Source: Stercorarius parasiticus
Lineage: Eukaryota; Chordata; Aves; Charadriiformes; Stercorariidae
DNA length: 64,000 nt
Direction of reading: 5' to 3'
Assembly (NCBI GenBank): GCA_013396915.1
Contig: VWZL01001304.1
Coordinates: forward strand, 428,795-492,794
Shown here: piece by piece, positions 42,801-57,100 of the stretch
Numbering within the stretch: the first letter of the stretch is position 1
How the letters are laid out: each line of letters begins with the position of its first letter
The notes under the pieces: generated by a model
Databases searched by the model: none
The model's input: the letters and a program-made list of their open reading frames with translations, nothing else
Told to the model about the DNA's origin: nothing
Program-made: the position numbers and the translations under genes

Positions 42801-45800
42801 ATATGTGTTACTGTTTTTAGGTAATTTTTTTCTGGTAGAGAATTCTTCTTTCTACGTAGTCTACGTTGTATTGTAAGTATTGTTCATATGAGGATGTTAT
42901 GGGGCATATGGACGTATTAAAAGTGCTTAATTAGGGAGAACTGCTATCCTGGTTTGACACAACTGCATGTGTCATGAAATACGTGATTTCTAAGTCTTCT
43001 ACATGTGGAATTTGCAGAACTGAGTCATCTGTCTGACAGAAAAAGTTTCATCTAGTGGTCAGAATATCCTTGAAACTCTATTGGGTGGAGTAATTTCTTC
43101 TGATCCCATCTAAGTATTTGGTCTTTGGTCTAAAGTCATCACATACTGTACCTTCACAAATTCCTTATTTGTCACTGATTCTTCATAGCAATAGTTTCTT
43201 GACCTCCTTCATCAGTCTGTCTGTAACTGGTAATCCACTTACACTTATATCTCTCATAAATCATGGTTATGTCACAGCCGTGGTTACTACTCACATTGGT
43301 ATTGTTGGTCTGTATCTATCTCATTGCTAACCTCACTGGTGTGCAGGAAGGTGTGATCAGTGTATGTGATAGAGGCAGACCTGTGAAAATCTAAAGAATA
43401 GAACTATTATTACTGTCTAATGAGCTGGCTTCTAATTAAAAAATGTCTTAGATTTGGAAGTACCAGAGCATGTCTGCTTTTATATTGCCTCCCTTTAGCC
43501 AAAAAATCTCTGTTACTCTTGCTTGTCATCATCTTTCAATATTATCATCTAGGTAAGATTTGGGCCATTCACATGTGTACTTTCGGCTGTATTTTTCATA
43601 ACATGCTTGTAGCAGATTTTGGTAATCTCAGCAGATTTTGGTAAACTCTTGTGTTTTAATTCACAAGGAACAAGATATTTCGGATCTATGCAAGATTCTT
43701 TTGTCTTAACAGCTGAAAAAAGGGCTAGGAATCCTTTGTATTTAAGGACTATCTAAATCAGTAACTGACTATGCTGCATTTAGCACCCTGGGGCAGCCCA
43801 TGGTGATTTGATTCTTCTGCAGCTGTAGGGAAGCACCAGTGGTATAGTGGTATCATGCAAGATTCCCATTCTTGTGACCCGGGTTCGATTCCTGGCTGGT
43901 GCAGGGATAGACCACTGTCTTCCACCCTGTGCAAGAGGTGCAGGTCTGCAACTTTTAAATAATGAAATCACCCTGAGCTTCCCCAAAGCGCTAAACCATG
44001 ACAGTCCTTCCTGTTTCATGTAGAGCTCAGTTTGTTAGTAGGGCTATTACAGCTTGTGCAATATCTTTGAAAAATGCTTGTATGTCAATTTATATAAACC
44101 AGTCAGTCATGGCTTTAAACCAGGGTCTTACAGGTGTGTAACATTGCTGAAGTCCTTAAGTCATATATTGCATTTTGGAAAGACCACGATGAGTTTCAGT
44201 TCTATTGGGACTGGGTTTCTGTCTCTATCAGATTGGTTAGCTGCTTGGGAATCACAGTAAGTTTAGTCTTGCTATGGACAATCTCTTAATAGAGAAAGGG
44301 CAATTGTAATACATACTACATACATGGTACATGTTAGCTAGAGGTCATCAAGACGCATATAGGCAATGTTTTCTGTTTGCTTGCTTTGTGTTCTGTTCTT
44401 TGTACTTTTTGAATTTTGGGAAGGGAAATTCAGTTGCTGTGGGCTTGCACAGTCTTACAGATTTTTCAACGACTATATAGAGAATATTACTGACTGTACG
44501 GCTGTATATTTAGCGACCAGCAGTTCACATGCACTGAAAATGGAATGTGCAGAGTGTATGTGTGCACGTTTAGTCCTTGTGCAGTTATAAGTCTTTGAGT
44601 TTTGTAAGATAAATTATGTTTTCTTCCTTTAACTAAGCAAATGACACCCTTATTAAAGAAACTGATCTTTGAGAGAAATTTTCTGGCCGCTAATTCAGCT
44701 AAGGAAATGTGTGATCAGTGCCGGCCTGTTGTGGGTTTGCAGATTAAGTATCAGAAACAATGTTGTATATCCTGTGAAGATCCCCACAATACCGTTTAGG
44801 TTTATCATTCTAATTCAGCAGATACTCATACAGAGGTTGTATTCTGTCAATCAAAGCAGTATCAATGCTTATCTGTAGGTTTTTTGTATTTGATTCAGTC
44901 TGGGTTTTGCACTGTAATCCAACAGTCTAAATGAATGGTATTTTAAGTTCACTTCTGCTAAACACTTCACTTCTACTGAAAGTTTGTTTGTATGCAAATA
45001 AACAAAAATTGTTTTATGTGACCTAAGAATTCTGCAAATAGAAACGTACTTAGGAATTTGAATTCATCAGCTATATGGCTAACCTGTACCACTGCACTGG
45101 CATGAAGTACCCTAGACATGGCCATTTATTATAAGATAGATGAACTAAGATTCTGTGACCAATTTTTAAAATTTTCAGATAAAAGGCCTGTTCTTGCCAC
45201 TTTCTTTTTATCGAAAATTGATAGTTTTATATTATAATTGGGAAGAGGGGCCCAAGAAAGCTGTTCAATATTCAAGGATCACATCCTCCAAGCTCAGGAG
45301 CAGTCCATTCCAATGAGTAGGGAGTCAGGCAAAAATGCCAGGAGGCTTGCATGGATGACCAAGGAGCTCCCAGCAAAAGGAAGCATACAGAAGGTGGAAG
45401 CAGGGACAGGTAACCTGGGAGGAATACAGAGATGTTGTCTGAGCATGCAGAAATGAAGTTAGGAAAGCCAAAGCCCAAATGGAATTGAATCTGGCAAGAG
45501 ATATCAAAGGCAGCAAGAAGGGCTTCTGTAAGTGTATAGGTCACAAAAGGGAAACTATGGAAGATGTGGGCCCATTGCTGAATGTGACAGGGAAACTGAT
45601 GACACAGGACATGGAAAAGGCTGAAGTACTGAATGGCTTCTTTGCTTCTAGTCTTTACTAGCAAGAGCCAGCCTTCAGGAATCACAGGTCCCAGAGACCA
45701 GGAGGAAAGACTGGAGTAAAGAAGAGGTACCCTTGGTCGAAAAGGATCAGATCAGGGAATACTTAAGCAAACTGGACATACATAAGCCCATGGGTCCTGA

Positions 45801-48800
45801 TGGGATGCACTAATGAGTACTGAGGAATCTTGCTGTTTTCATTGTGAGGCCACTCTCAGTAATCTTTGAGTGACTGGAAGAATTGCCTGAGGACTGGAGG
45901 AAAGCGAATGTAATTCTTATGTTCAAGAAAGGCAAGAGGAGGACCCAGGGAACTACACGCCAGCCAGCCTCACCTCAGTCCCTGGGAAGGTGATGGAGCA
46001 GCTAATCCTGGAAACCATTTTCCAGGCACATTTCACAAGGACAAGAAATACATCAGGAGTAGTCACATGGATTCACCAAAGGGACATCATGCTCGATTAG
46101 GTTGATATCCTTCCATGGTGAAATGACTGGCTTGGTAGATGAGGGGAGAGCAGTGGATATTGTCTACCTGGACAGTAAGTCTTCCAACACTGTCTCCCAT
46201 TATGATCCTCATAGAGAAGCTGTTGATGTACAGGCTGGATGAGCAGACAGTGAGGTGGACTGAAAACTGGCTGAATGGCTAAGCCCAGAGGGTGATGATC
46301 AGTGGCATAAAGTCAAGTTGGAGGCCAGTAACTAGCAGTCTGCCCCAGGGGTCAATTTGGGATCCAGTCCTGTTTGTCTTCATTAGTGATCTGGATCATG
46401 GGTCAAAGCGTACCCTTAGAAAGTTTGCTGATGACACCAAACTGGGGGTGGCTGATACACTGGAGGGCCGTGCTGCCATCCAAAGGAACCTCAACAGGCT
46501 AGAGAAATGGTCCGAAAGGAACCCCATGAAGTTCAACAAGGAGTGCAAAGTCCTGCACCTGGGGAGGAACACCACCAGGCACCAGTATATGCTGGGGGCC
46601 ACCCAGCTGGAAACCAGCTTTGCAGAAAAGGCCCTGGAGGTCCTTGTGACACCAAGTTGAACATGAGCCAGCAATGTGCCTTTTCTGCAAAGAAGGCCAA
46701 TGGCATTCTGGGCTGCATTAGGAGGAGTGTTGTCAGCAGGTTGAGGAAGGTGATCCTTCTCCCTTCCTTCAGCACTGGTGAAGACACACCTGGGGTGCTG
46801 TTTCCAGTTCTAGGCTCCCCAGTAGAAGAGAGATGTGGAGATACTAGAGATAGTCCAACAAAGGGCCATGAAGTTGGTGAAGGGACTACAAATCTGGCCT
46901 TTGAGGGAATGCTGAGAGAACTGGGACTGTTCAGCCTGGAGAAGGCTCAGGGGGGGATCTTAATAATGTATATGAATATGTGAAGGGAATGTGCAAAGAG
47001 GAGCCAGGTTCTTTTCAATGGTGCCTAGTGACAGGACCGGAGGCAATGGGCAAAAACCAAAACACAAGAGGTTCCCTCTGAACATCAGGAAACACTTTTT
47101 CACTGTGAGGGTGACTGAGCACTGGCACAGCTTGCCCATGCAGGTTGTGGATTCTGTATGCTTGGAGATAGTGAAAAGCCATCTGGACACGGTCCTGGGC
47201 ACCTGTTTCTAGGTTGCCTTGCTGGAGCAGGGTGTTTGGACCAGAGAATCTCCATAAGTTCCTTCCAATCTCAGCCAATCTATGTTTCCATAATACAGGT
47301 TAACAGTATAGATATATAGGAAAACAAAAAAATGGATACATATAATTGTTTGATATCAATGAACTATCAGGGCTTATACTAATGAATAAAGAGACTTTAA
47401 AGTTTTGAGGCAGAGCCTAGTGTATTCAGCATCAAATAGCAGGATGATAAAATACTGCTTTTGATTTTAAAATGTTTTAGCTTTACTTATTCAATAATGG
47501 GTTTTACTTTTATTTTAATTAATACACTTTATAAAACGAAATATAAGATTGGCTGTTTTGTTTCAACAGTTCAAGAAAAAAGAAGGTGTATGAGTCGGAA
47601 GTCGAAACTATCTGCAAAAGCATCTGTGAGATTGAACAGCAGATAGAAAGGCTAAATGAAGATCTCTGTAATGCTGAATTGTCCTACAATGAAAAAAAAA
47701 GAAAGTATGATGACTTAAAAAAAACCAAAACTATGGAAGAAATCTCTTACAAGGTATAATTCAGTTTTTAGAGTGGAAGAATCGAAAATAATGATATATT
47801 TATCAGAGAATTACTGAGCGAGCAACCTTGATGATCAGAGGGCTGGAGCACCTATGCTATGAGGACAGGCTAGGAGACTTGGGGTTGTTCAGCCTGGAGA
47901 AGAGAAGGCTCCGGGGAGACCTTATAGCAGCTTTTCTGTACCTAAAGGGGGCCTACAGGGACTCTTTATCAGGGAGTGTTATGATAGAACACAGGGTAAT
48001 GGCCTCAAACTGAAAGAGGGTAGATTTAGTTTGGATTTCAGGAAGAAATTCTTTACTGTAAGAGTGGTGAGACACTGGAACAGGTTGCCCAGGGAAGTTG
48101 TGGATGGCCCGTCCCTGGAGGTGTTCAAGGCCAGGCTGGATGGGGCTTTGAGCAGCCTGGTCTAGTGGGAGGTGTCCCTGCCCCTGGCAGGGGGGTTGGA
48201 ACTAGATGATCTTTAAGGTCCCTTCCAACCTGAACCATTCTATGTTTCTCTGATTCTATAATATTAAAAAAGCAATAATTTAAAATTTATGATTTTAACT
48301 GTGTACTTTAAAACTTTAATTTTACAGTCACGTTTTTGATTTTTGACATCCACAGCATTCTATGATAAGGACTTTGACAGCTTTCTCATGTTTTGTGTCA
48401 AAAATTACTTTGTTTCTTTATTTTCTGCCTATCATATGCTATCTTCATATAATGCCCTAGTCCTTATTTTCAAAGGTGTATTGGTCAGTCATTCCATATT
48501 CGCTTCCTACCTGTCATGACTTTATACTCTTCTGTCATATTCTTCCTCTTTTTCAAGCTGAAATCTCCTAATCCATTAACTTGTTTAATGAAACTGTCCC
48601 ATGTCTGTCATCCAGATCTGTTTTCCAGTTCTATTATTATGGGGAAAGAGCATAGAGTATTCAGTACATAGATACATCACAGGCATATATAGTGGTGTAA
48701 AGATGACTTCTGTTTTATTCCCTATTCCTTTCGTAATAGTACTTAACATTAAATTTATTCTTTTAAATGCAGTGGAGCATTGCATTCTTCACGGTCATGT

Positions 48801-51800
48801 CCCTGTTTGATTACTAGCCAGCTCAGAGTCTAGCATTGTATAAAGTGAAGACTTTGTCCTAATGTACAAACATACATTAACCTTCATTGAATTTTGTCCT
48901 CTGTAAATAAGAAATCCACCTGGTTTTATAAGTCATCCCACAAAATCGTCCATTTTCCATATTGTTTCTGAATAAATTGGAAACCACAGGACCCAGCATG
49001 AATACTTGCAAGACCCCACTGCCACTGCGAAAACTGGTAATTTATTTCTATTGTAGGTCTTCTGTCTTTAAATCCATTATATATGAATGTGAGAACTTTT
49101 ATCCTTAACTCATGTGAAATTAATTAACGAGTCATTCATATGATACTTTATAAAATACCATTTGGGAGTCCAAGTAGTCTGCATCACCCTGATACCTCTT
49201 CTGCACATACTTATTAAATACTTCAGAAAACTATTGGATTTTGAGGCACTGCTTCCCAGTCATGCTGATTCATCTCCTGTGCATCAAATTTTCCATGTGT
49301 CAGCTAATTCTTTTTTTTATAATAATTTACATTATGAGTTTGCTTCTTAAGGTTTGGAAGGTTTTATTTGTTTTTGAATTTGGGATTTTTTCCCCCAATC
49401 CTATTCGGTTTTCTGCATGCTTCCTGGTAAGCCTGTCTTTAAGTGCTTCTGATCATCTGTTGGCCTGACATTGTCTCTAGCAGACTTCCTGTCAGATGTC
49501 CTTGGAAAAGGACTTGTTTTATGTCCCTTGTGGGTTTTTCCAAAAACTCTTAGTTAGCTTGCCTGATGGTATTTTTAGATTTAAATAGGCAAAGTTCAGG
49601 ATCTTTTCTGTTTTACTTTTTTTAAACATAATTTCAACTTTTTGTCTTGCTGCTAATCACTTCCCTTCTGTTTAGTGGCATTGATTTTCTTTTTGATATT
49701 TCCAAATTATCTGTCAAAATTGGCTTGCATGTACTTTGAGCCTCCAATATGATATCTATATGTAATCTCCATCTGGCTTGCGCTTATTTTACTCTTTTAG
49801 CTGTTTGTCATAAACTTTTTAACAAACTCCTCTAATTTTTATTAAAAAATCATTTTTTAATTTGACTGCAGTGTCACTTTTTTGGTTTTGTTTTCCTTAA
49901 GCTCTCTTCTCAAGTCATAGTTAGTGTTAAAATCCCGGACATGTAGGCAGCCAGAAATGTATCTCAAAGCTATACATTTATGGTTAGAGATGGAATTTCA
50001 TTCTGTAGGTATTCTGATTTATTGTTGGCACAACTTAACTTCTAAATGAAGCCATTGCTAGTGGTCCTGCCTTCAGTGATAAGACTGATAAGATAACCAC
50101 CGCTCAAGTTGCTTCAGTGCCCTTGTTAATTAATACCTCCCTTCCTACCGCTTGCCAAATGACCATTCTGTCAACAGCTTTAAGTTAACACTGCTATATT
50201 TAGTCCTAGTTACCATAAATTAGCAAAAGCATCGCATTTATAATCAATTAAAGCATACATATACACATGAGGACATATGCAGGGAAGGTGACCAGTTGCA
50301 AGAGCACTTTGCAAGGTAAAAGTGTGAATGGAGTGCCCAGAAGCTAAGATACCTCTCTACCTAAGCAACAGTTGAATAGTGGTGAATTTTGAATATTACC
50401 ATATAAATGAAGGTGCAAATTATAGTTGACTGCCTGGTCTCTGCTGATGTTCTGTGAGAGCAATCACCCCTTGGTACGTGTGAAAAAAGTGTATGTCTGT
50501 AACCACCAGTTAAAATGTATCCTTGGGCTACTGAATAGAGTGAAAAATATATTCATGCAATCACCAAACATTATCATTAGGCATTCAAAGTGTTGCCACA
50601 TTTTGGAGCGCAGTCCAGATGTCATGGTTTGTCTTATAGACTCAGGATTTGGATTCAGGTATGCTATATGTGGGCAAGGAGATGTGAGGGGGAGGGCAGG
50701 TGGGGGACATGGGCAGGAGTTGCTTGGAGTTATCCTGGGAGCAGATGTATAAACTTTCATCTGGAAAAGGCAGCTTTTACTCATTGATTAGAGGATGTGT
50801 TTTCCAATGAACACTGATCTCTGTCACTTCTATTTCCTTGAAGTTCCTAATAATCTTTGGGATTTGGGGTTTGAGAATATATGGGGATGTTTAGCACCTG
50901 TTCTTGTATTTTCTTAATGTGTATGTCATCTGGGAGATGTTTATGGCCACCTTATGCAGGAACCTCTCTCTCCAAGTGCTGATGGCATATGCACTTCCAA
51001 AGGGCAGATATGGATGTGAATAAAGCATCTTGAATAAATGCATTTCAATAATGGAATTGATTGAGCCCATTTCTTAACTTGCGGTTGGCCACGTTGTGCC
51101 TAGTTTTGCTTAAATAATCAGTTTTCCAACTCCCTAAATTCACTTAAAAAGGAAACAGAAAGCCGTAATTAGGGCTTGACATAGATTGTAATCAGGTATA
51201 GTTTCAGTGGTCTGCTAATCAGACATACATTAAATTGGAGGTATTCAAGGCACAACTATAATAATGTGCTATATAATTCTTATCCTAGAAGTGATATGAG
51301 TAGGACAGTCATATAAGAAAAGGCTAAAACATGTTCAGTTTTTTACTAGAAATTACAAAGTATCACCATATAAAATATAGAAGGCACCAAGTTTTTTAAA
51401 TTTTGAATATTTGATGCTCAATATCCATTTAGGTAAGACAGCTCAGCATCTTTGTGTATTTAATTATTTTAAGCTATCAAAACTAAATTACATTAAATCT
51501 AGAAAATATTGTTACTTTTCTTATAGTATGGTCTATATTTATTTACCTCTTGTGCATGACACTGTTGAAATTTCGTTTTTTAATACAGTTTTGTGATACT
51601 TGAGAAAAAATTTGAAAGCTATGCTCATCTTTGCTGTGATGTTAGTGTTAAATTTTCATTGCTGTTGTCCATTAACTTGTTGTATGTGGCTTTTTTTTTT
51701 TTCCTAAGAATTCGGAGTGGAATCTTAAAAAAGAAATTCAAGATCAAAAAAGAGTTTGGAAAGTGAGTCAGGTAAACATGACAGTCACCATTTTACTTCA

Positions 51801-54106
51801 AATGTAAATTCTTCTATTTTCTTTTTACTTTCTACTATGAATTAACTGAGTACCTTGTGAACAACTCGCATAGAAGGCTTTTGCTAAGTAATAAGACAAG
51901 TAATAATAAGTAATAATAAGAAAGATTTTCTAAATAATGATGCCTGCTGTTTAACAACTAGGAAAACTTAAACGCTCATGAAAAAATGAAACACTTTATT
52001 TGTATCCCAGTTATTCACAATAATTTCCAGTTTGCTTTAAAAGATAAAAAAACCTGTAGTAATAATCCATATACACAGTGACATTGTCATTTGAATTAGT
52101 GTATTTTTCTTCAGTTTCTGCAGAAACTGCTGTCAGACCTTTACCATATGTTATACTGATTGAAAGAACATAGCCAAACATAGCCAAAACTGGAGGGAGG
52201 CATTGCAATCTTTTACTGCAAATCCTTGAGTTGCAAACCCCCTTTGGCTCCTTTTGCAATGGTCTCAGATGGGAGAGATTTACTCTGAGAGCTGTCAAAA
52301 CCTATTTTTCTTTAGAATTGAATGTTGGATTTACTGTGATGACCAGAAGTCCTTCTGAGATTTTTGTTCTTTTTTTTTTATTTAAGAAAAGTCTGAACCA
52401 TTTTTATTTGCTTCTGAACCATCACAATCTCAATTTTGCTTATGTTACAAAGTTTGTTTTCTTCTGTTCTCTGACTTTGAACTGTGCAAGAGCTGAACAG
52501 CAGAATCTAGTGTCTAAATCTCCCATTTCTAGAAAGACAAGTCCAAAGAGAGATCTTGCAGTTCCCGTTTGTCCCAGACTAGAGCAGAAAATGTTGAATG
52601 TTCCTCTTCTAAGCCAGGTGGTGCACAAGGTCTCCATTGCATGCATCTGTGGTTGATGCACACTTCCCTCTGATTCTCCGTCTTTGCTTCAGAGAAGGCT
52701 GAAGGATACATTTCTGGGCCCGACTGCTACAACATGACAGGTTTGATTTGGTGCTTCCAAACATCTTCTTCCCTTTTTGGTATTCAGTACTGATCCTTTT
52801 CAATTATTCATTGAAACTAAAAATCTCCTTTCTTTCTCGTGATTCTTGATAAAAATCCTCAGTGGCAACTGTAGCCCACTTCTTTCCTTTTACAGGCAGA
52901 AACAAAAAGAATGCTTTCCTGTGCTCAGAACTGCTTTTTTCATTGTAGTCCATGTTTTTTCAGGAAGAAGAGGTTCTTGAGATGCACCTTATACTTATTT
53001 TAAGGTGGTTTTAAAGATCTGTTTCAACTAAACAGGGACAGGGAACTGCTGGAGAGGGTACAGCAAAGGGCTACCAAGATGATTAGGGGAATGGAACACC
53101 TCTCTTATGAAGAAAGGCTGAAGGATTTGGGTCTCTTCAGTCTGGAAAAAAGATGGCTGAGGGGGGACCTTATCAACACTTATATATACTTAAGGGGTGG
53201 GTGTCAGGAGGATGGGGCCAGGCTCTTTTCAGTGGTGCCCAGTGACAGGACAAGGGGTAACAGGCACAAACTTGACCATAGGAAGTTCCATCTCAACATG
53301 AGGAGGAACTTCTTTACTTTGAGGGTGGCAGAGCACTGGAACAGGCTGCCCAGAGAGGTGGTGGAGTCTCCATCCCTGAAGACATTCAAAACCCACCTGG
53401 AGGCATTCCTGTCCAGCCTGCTCTAGGTGAACCTGCTCTGGCAGGGGGGTCGGACTAGATGATCTCCAGAGATCCCTTCCAACCCCTACCATTCTGTGAT
53501 TCTGTAAACCTATTTTTTCTATTTTTCTTCCAAAGTTTCATTTCTCCGGGTTAGACAACCTTCATATCCTTGCTGTCAAGAGGTTTTTTCTTACTGATAG
53601 GACAAAACTTAATGATGATATCAAAGGGTGTTGAAAGTGCAAAAACTATGATTAACTAGTGACTGTCAAAGTTCATAGGAGTTTAGATGAGTCTGTTCTG
53701 AGGTAGCCACAGGGAATCTTCTAATGCTATCTTGAGAATAAAGCAAACCAGAAATTTTAGTAGTTTTCTGAGAAGCTTGTCCATTCCACCTACCAACCAT
53801 GTTGTCACCTGGAACATTATCCATAACTTAACCTAATATCGTGCCATTCTATTGGAATTCAGAAATTGTGCTGCATTTCCTACTTGGAACACTCCTGGTA
53901 AGGAAAACTATGTTTGTAGGCTTCGATCTAAAACTAGAAAAATGAGTTATTTACCACGTAGCATAATACTTTGAAAAGAGTAAGTCACATATACTGTCAT
54001 TTCTTGCCCTCTTTCCCATAATCTGCTTCACTTATTTCACTCTGCTTCTACAGCTGAAAGGAATTCAAAATGTTGCCAGCTGCATTCCACTTTAAATATA
54101 TATAGA

Positions 54107-54143
<37 letters not shown>

Positions 54144-57100
54144 CTGTCTCAATATCAGATGTTGTGTATTCAGTCTTTGCTACACAGATAAATAAGTATT
54201 TGAGTTCAAGTGATGGTGAATTTTGGATATTAGAAATTGTAAGTGTGTGTAAGACCTGCCCATTCTGAAGAACACAGCTGCTGGTCATAATATTTCTCTC
54301 TCTTTCTTTTTCTTTCTTTCTATGGTCAGAGGGGAGAAGTTTGGAGGGGATGTGTGCTGGATCTTCTGTTTCCCAGTATTTAAGGGTGTTCATTTATTTT
54401 TGCAAAGATTTTGTTCCATTTTACTCTGCAGTGTCTTCCTTCTCTTTTTTCACTCCTTTTTAAAAAAAATCTAGAAACATATCTATGGTGATTACGTTTC
54501 CCACTGGAAAAGATTTTCACTCTTGGTGTTAATATTTAGGATTTTAATTCCCCTTTTATGGAATTCTTTTCTACTATTTGCTTAAGTAGTACTGTAAATT
54601 CATTGTCTGCTTTAATGACATACTTACATTTCCTAATATTTATTACTGATTTCTCTGCTGTATTTGTGTTTGTCAGTTCTGATGGCTATTCAGCTTTTCC
54701 TGTTCAAAGGCTTCTGACAATATGCTGACTTAATGGTCAACTTTTCCTTCATTTTGAAGATATTTTGAATCACCTTATGATGCACTTGTTAACTTTTGGT
54801 ATATTCTGTGTTGTTTCCTTAAGCATATAAATGTTCTTTCAGATTTGGATTTTTTGTGTTCCACTTCTGCTGGATTCTATACATATTCTATACATATTTT
54901 ATACACATTCTATACATAAAGCTAATTCTATACATATTTTAATAAACAGGCCAGGATTAAAGCAATAAATGATGAGCTAGAGGAAAAGCAAAAAGCTAAA
55001 CTCAAGAAAAAAAAGGAAGATATGAAGCGGATAGAAGAGATTGAGACACGAGTACCTGATCTAGAAACAAAATTCAAAAGAAATAAAGATCTATTTAAAG
55101 AAAAACAGAAGGTAAAAGTAGTAGATTCTGGACCACTCACTAGCAAATTTTTTTTGTCATTCTTAGAAAAAAGTAAGATAAAACGGAAGAGTTGGATTTT
55201 GCAGCTGTGCAGTTGTGCTGTGATACAATAACAGCCTTATTTTTCACCTTTTTTGCTATCTGTATTATAAAAATCTTTCTGTCTCTTTTAACTTCCTTGG
55301 TCTGTTTTCTTGCAAAAGGGAAGACTGTGTAATGCTTGCTTGTTTCATTTGTACTACTTTGCTTACTTAATAAGCTGAAGAGAACAACTAGTGTATAAGC
55401 CCCCAGCCATGGCATGCTGGACACCTCTTCTTCCCTGCTTTACGGATGATACTGGTAAAAATGTTTGTCCTTCCTCTCATGAAAGGTCTGTTTTGCATAA
55501 TAAGAAAAAGAAACACAAAAGTTTTGTATTAAAAAGAGTTCCTCAACCTCAGTTGACCTAATTAGATACATTCTTCTCTTCCAAGCATTTCTTTTGCTTC
55601 TGGTAGAGCATTCCTACTGTTATATAGTATGACATGTTTTGGTTGGCCCCTCTATCATCTTGAAAGTGTGGCCAAAGAGCCATTTTTCTTCAGTTGTCCA
55701 GTGATGACCTAGTAGCCTACTCTCTGTATTTGCAGGGTTACTAGTGGTGTTAACCTTCCCTGAGGTTAAAACTTTGGGAAATTTTTCAGAGTAACTTTAA
55801 GTAATTTTTCAGAGCTCAAAAGAGTAACAGGAATCTTAACTAAACTTGTATGACTGAGAAACATTTCTTTCATTATTAAACTTTGATATGATGATATTTT
55901 AGATCTTTGAAAACTTGGGTTATATGGAGCGCTACAACAGTTGTAATAGAGAGCATAGGGCAAAGTAGACAATGTTATCTAAATGAATTTCTGTTTGAAA
56001 GCAAGGTATTACAATGATGGATGCGTTTGAAAAATCCCTGATAGTACATGGATAAGTTGACTAGCATCATGAGACCTTAGCTAGGTAGACAATCATTTCC
56101 TTAAGTGATTCTGATAGTTGTAGGTCCCCCTGCCACATCAACAAACATCTGTAGAAACAGACATTATTGTTCTGAGCTGATGTGGAAATATTCAAAATCT
56201 GAACTGTAGTTTATTGCAAGATGTAATATCTGCACATTATATTGAAGCAAAGGTCTCAAACAAAACCATTTGATCTTTCTTTTGCAGAACTGTTCGGAAT
56301 GTAATTTATTCACAGATTTTTTTTTTTTTTTTTAAATTAAGAGCATTTCCATACCTTTGCTTTATCCCTGAGCAGGTGCTTATTCCTTTTCTTCTTTTGG
56401 GAAATGGCTTTGAAAACAACTGGAAACATGGGAAAAATTTCAGTTGTTTTCAGTTTTCTATCATGAGTGAAACAGAGTTTGGCTTTCACACTGGAAATTG
56501 TACAAATCAGCAATACGAAAATTAGGGTCTGTCCTTCTATCATAACGCTTAAATTAAGTTTGCGTGCTACTCAAAGCCTTTGTTTTGTATTCCACCATGA
56601 AATATGTGCAAATCCTTGCAAAGAAGTCCTTCCAAATGTGAGCTGCCCCACACTGTATAAATAGGTGGGGAAGCATTGTTCACTGTAACGAGCAGTTTTA
56701 CAATTTGGGAAGGTATTTGAACCTTCCTTTTTTTTTTTTTTTTGGCAAAGGAAATAAGTGTCTTAGGGACCAGAATTGAAAATACAATAATCAGTGTGAA
56801 AGAAGTAATTATTTCTTAAGTGTATGAAAGAGGAGGGCATTTTCACTGGACCTTGCTGCCAGAAAAGAAAAAGCAAAATTCCTTCATTTTTGTTTCCAAA
56901 TCAATAGGAAACAAAACTAGCTATCAATGGTTTATGTCCAGAATTAAGGCAAGGAGTTTTCAATAAGCCATATGCTTGTTATGGAACATGCTCACAATCA
57001 AGTAAGATAAACATCTTCTGAGCCTATTCAGTTTAGATACAGGATTTTTTATTTTTGCTCAAAGCCCAGATATAAGAATTTCTGTTGCCTCAGTGAGAAG

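Larger units (their letters stand above)
36762..47569 (+). other. CCDC178: CCDC178 intron 10 (10.8 kb)
   Basis: The largest complete intron here. It contains an orphan exon-like frame (37837-37987), an assembly-type N at 37380, a partial LTR (40600-40805), a tRNA-Gly gene (43833-43903) and a 2-kb CR1 (45238-47291). The remaining sequence is AT-rich and unremarkable. Confidence 0.8.
47754..51708 (+). other. CCDC178: CCDC178 intron 11
   Basis: It contains a CR1 (47815-48260) and an ancient reverse CR1-like remnant (about 48480-49600). From 49600 to 51690 I see only AT-rich sequence and short accidental frames (for example both strands at 50426-50784). Confidence 0.75.
51772..54949 (+). other. 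CCDC178: CCDC178 intron 12
   Basis: It contains a CR1 (53034-53507), a TG microsatellite (54110-54141) and an 11-mer minisatellite that ends at the exon 13 acceptor. Overlapping frames on both strands at 52231-52803 are moderately GC-balanced but unrecognised. Confidence 0.75.

Noticed and set aside
46292..46983. Overlapping open frames on both strands
   Set aside because: All lie within the decayed CR1 at 45238-47291; the plus frames are pieces of its reverse transcriptase and the minus frames are shadows.
52231..52803. Overlapping frames on both strands, up to 141 codons
   Set aside because: No recognisable protein, no splice phase compatible with the neighbouring exons, and both strands equally open.
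53079..53426. 115-codon plus-strand frame
   Set aside because: CR1-derived ([10 protein letters not shown] and [11 protein letters not shown] are standard CR1 3' motifs).
54037..54393. 118-codon minus-strand frame with a Thr-His run
   Set aside because: Created by the TG microsatellite; no family resemblance.
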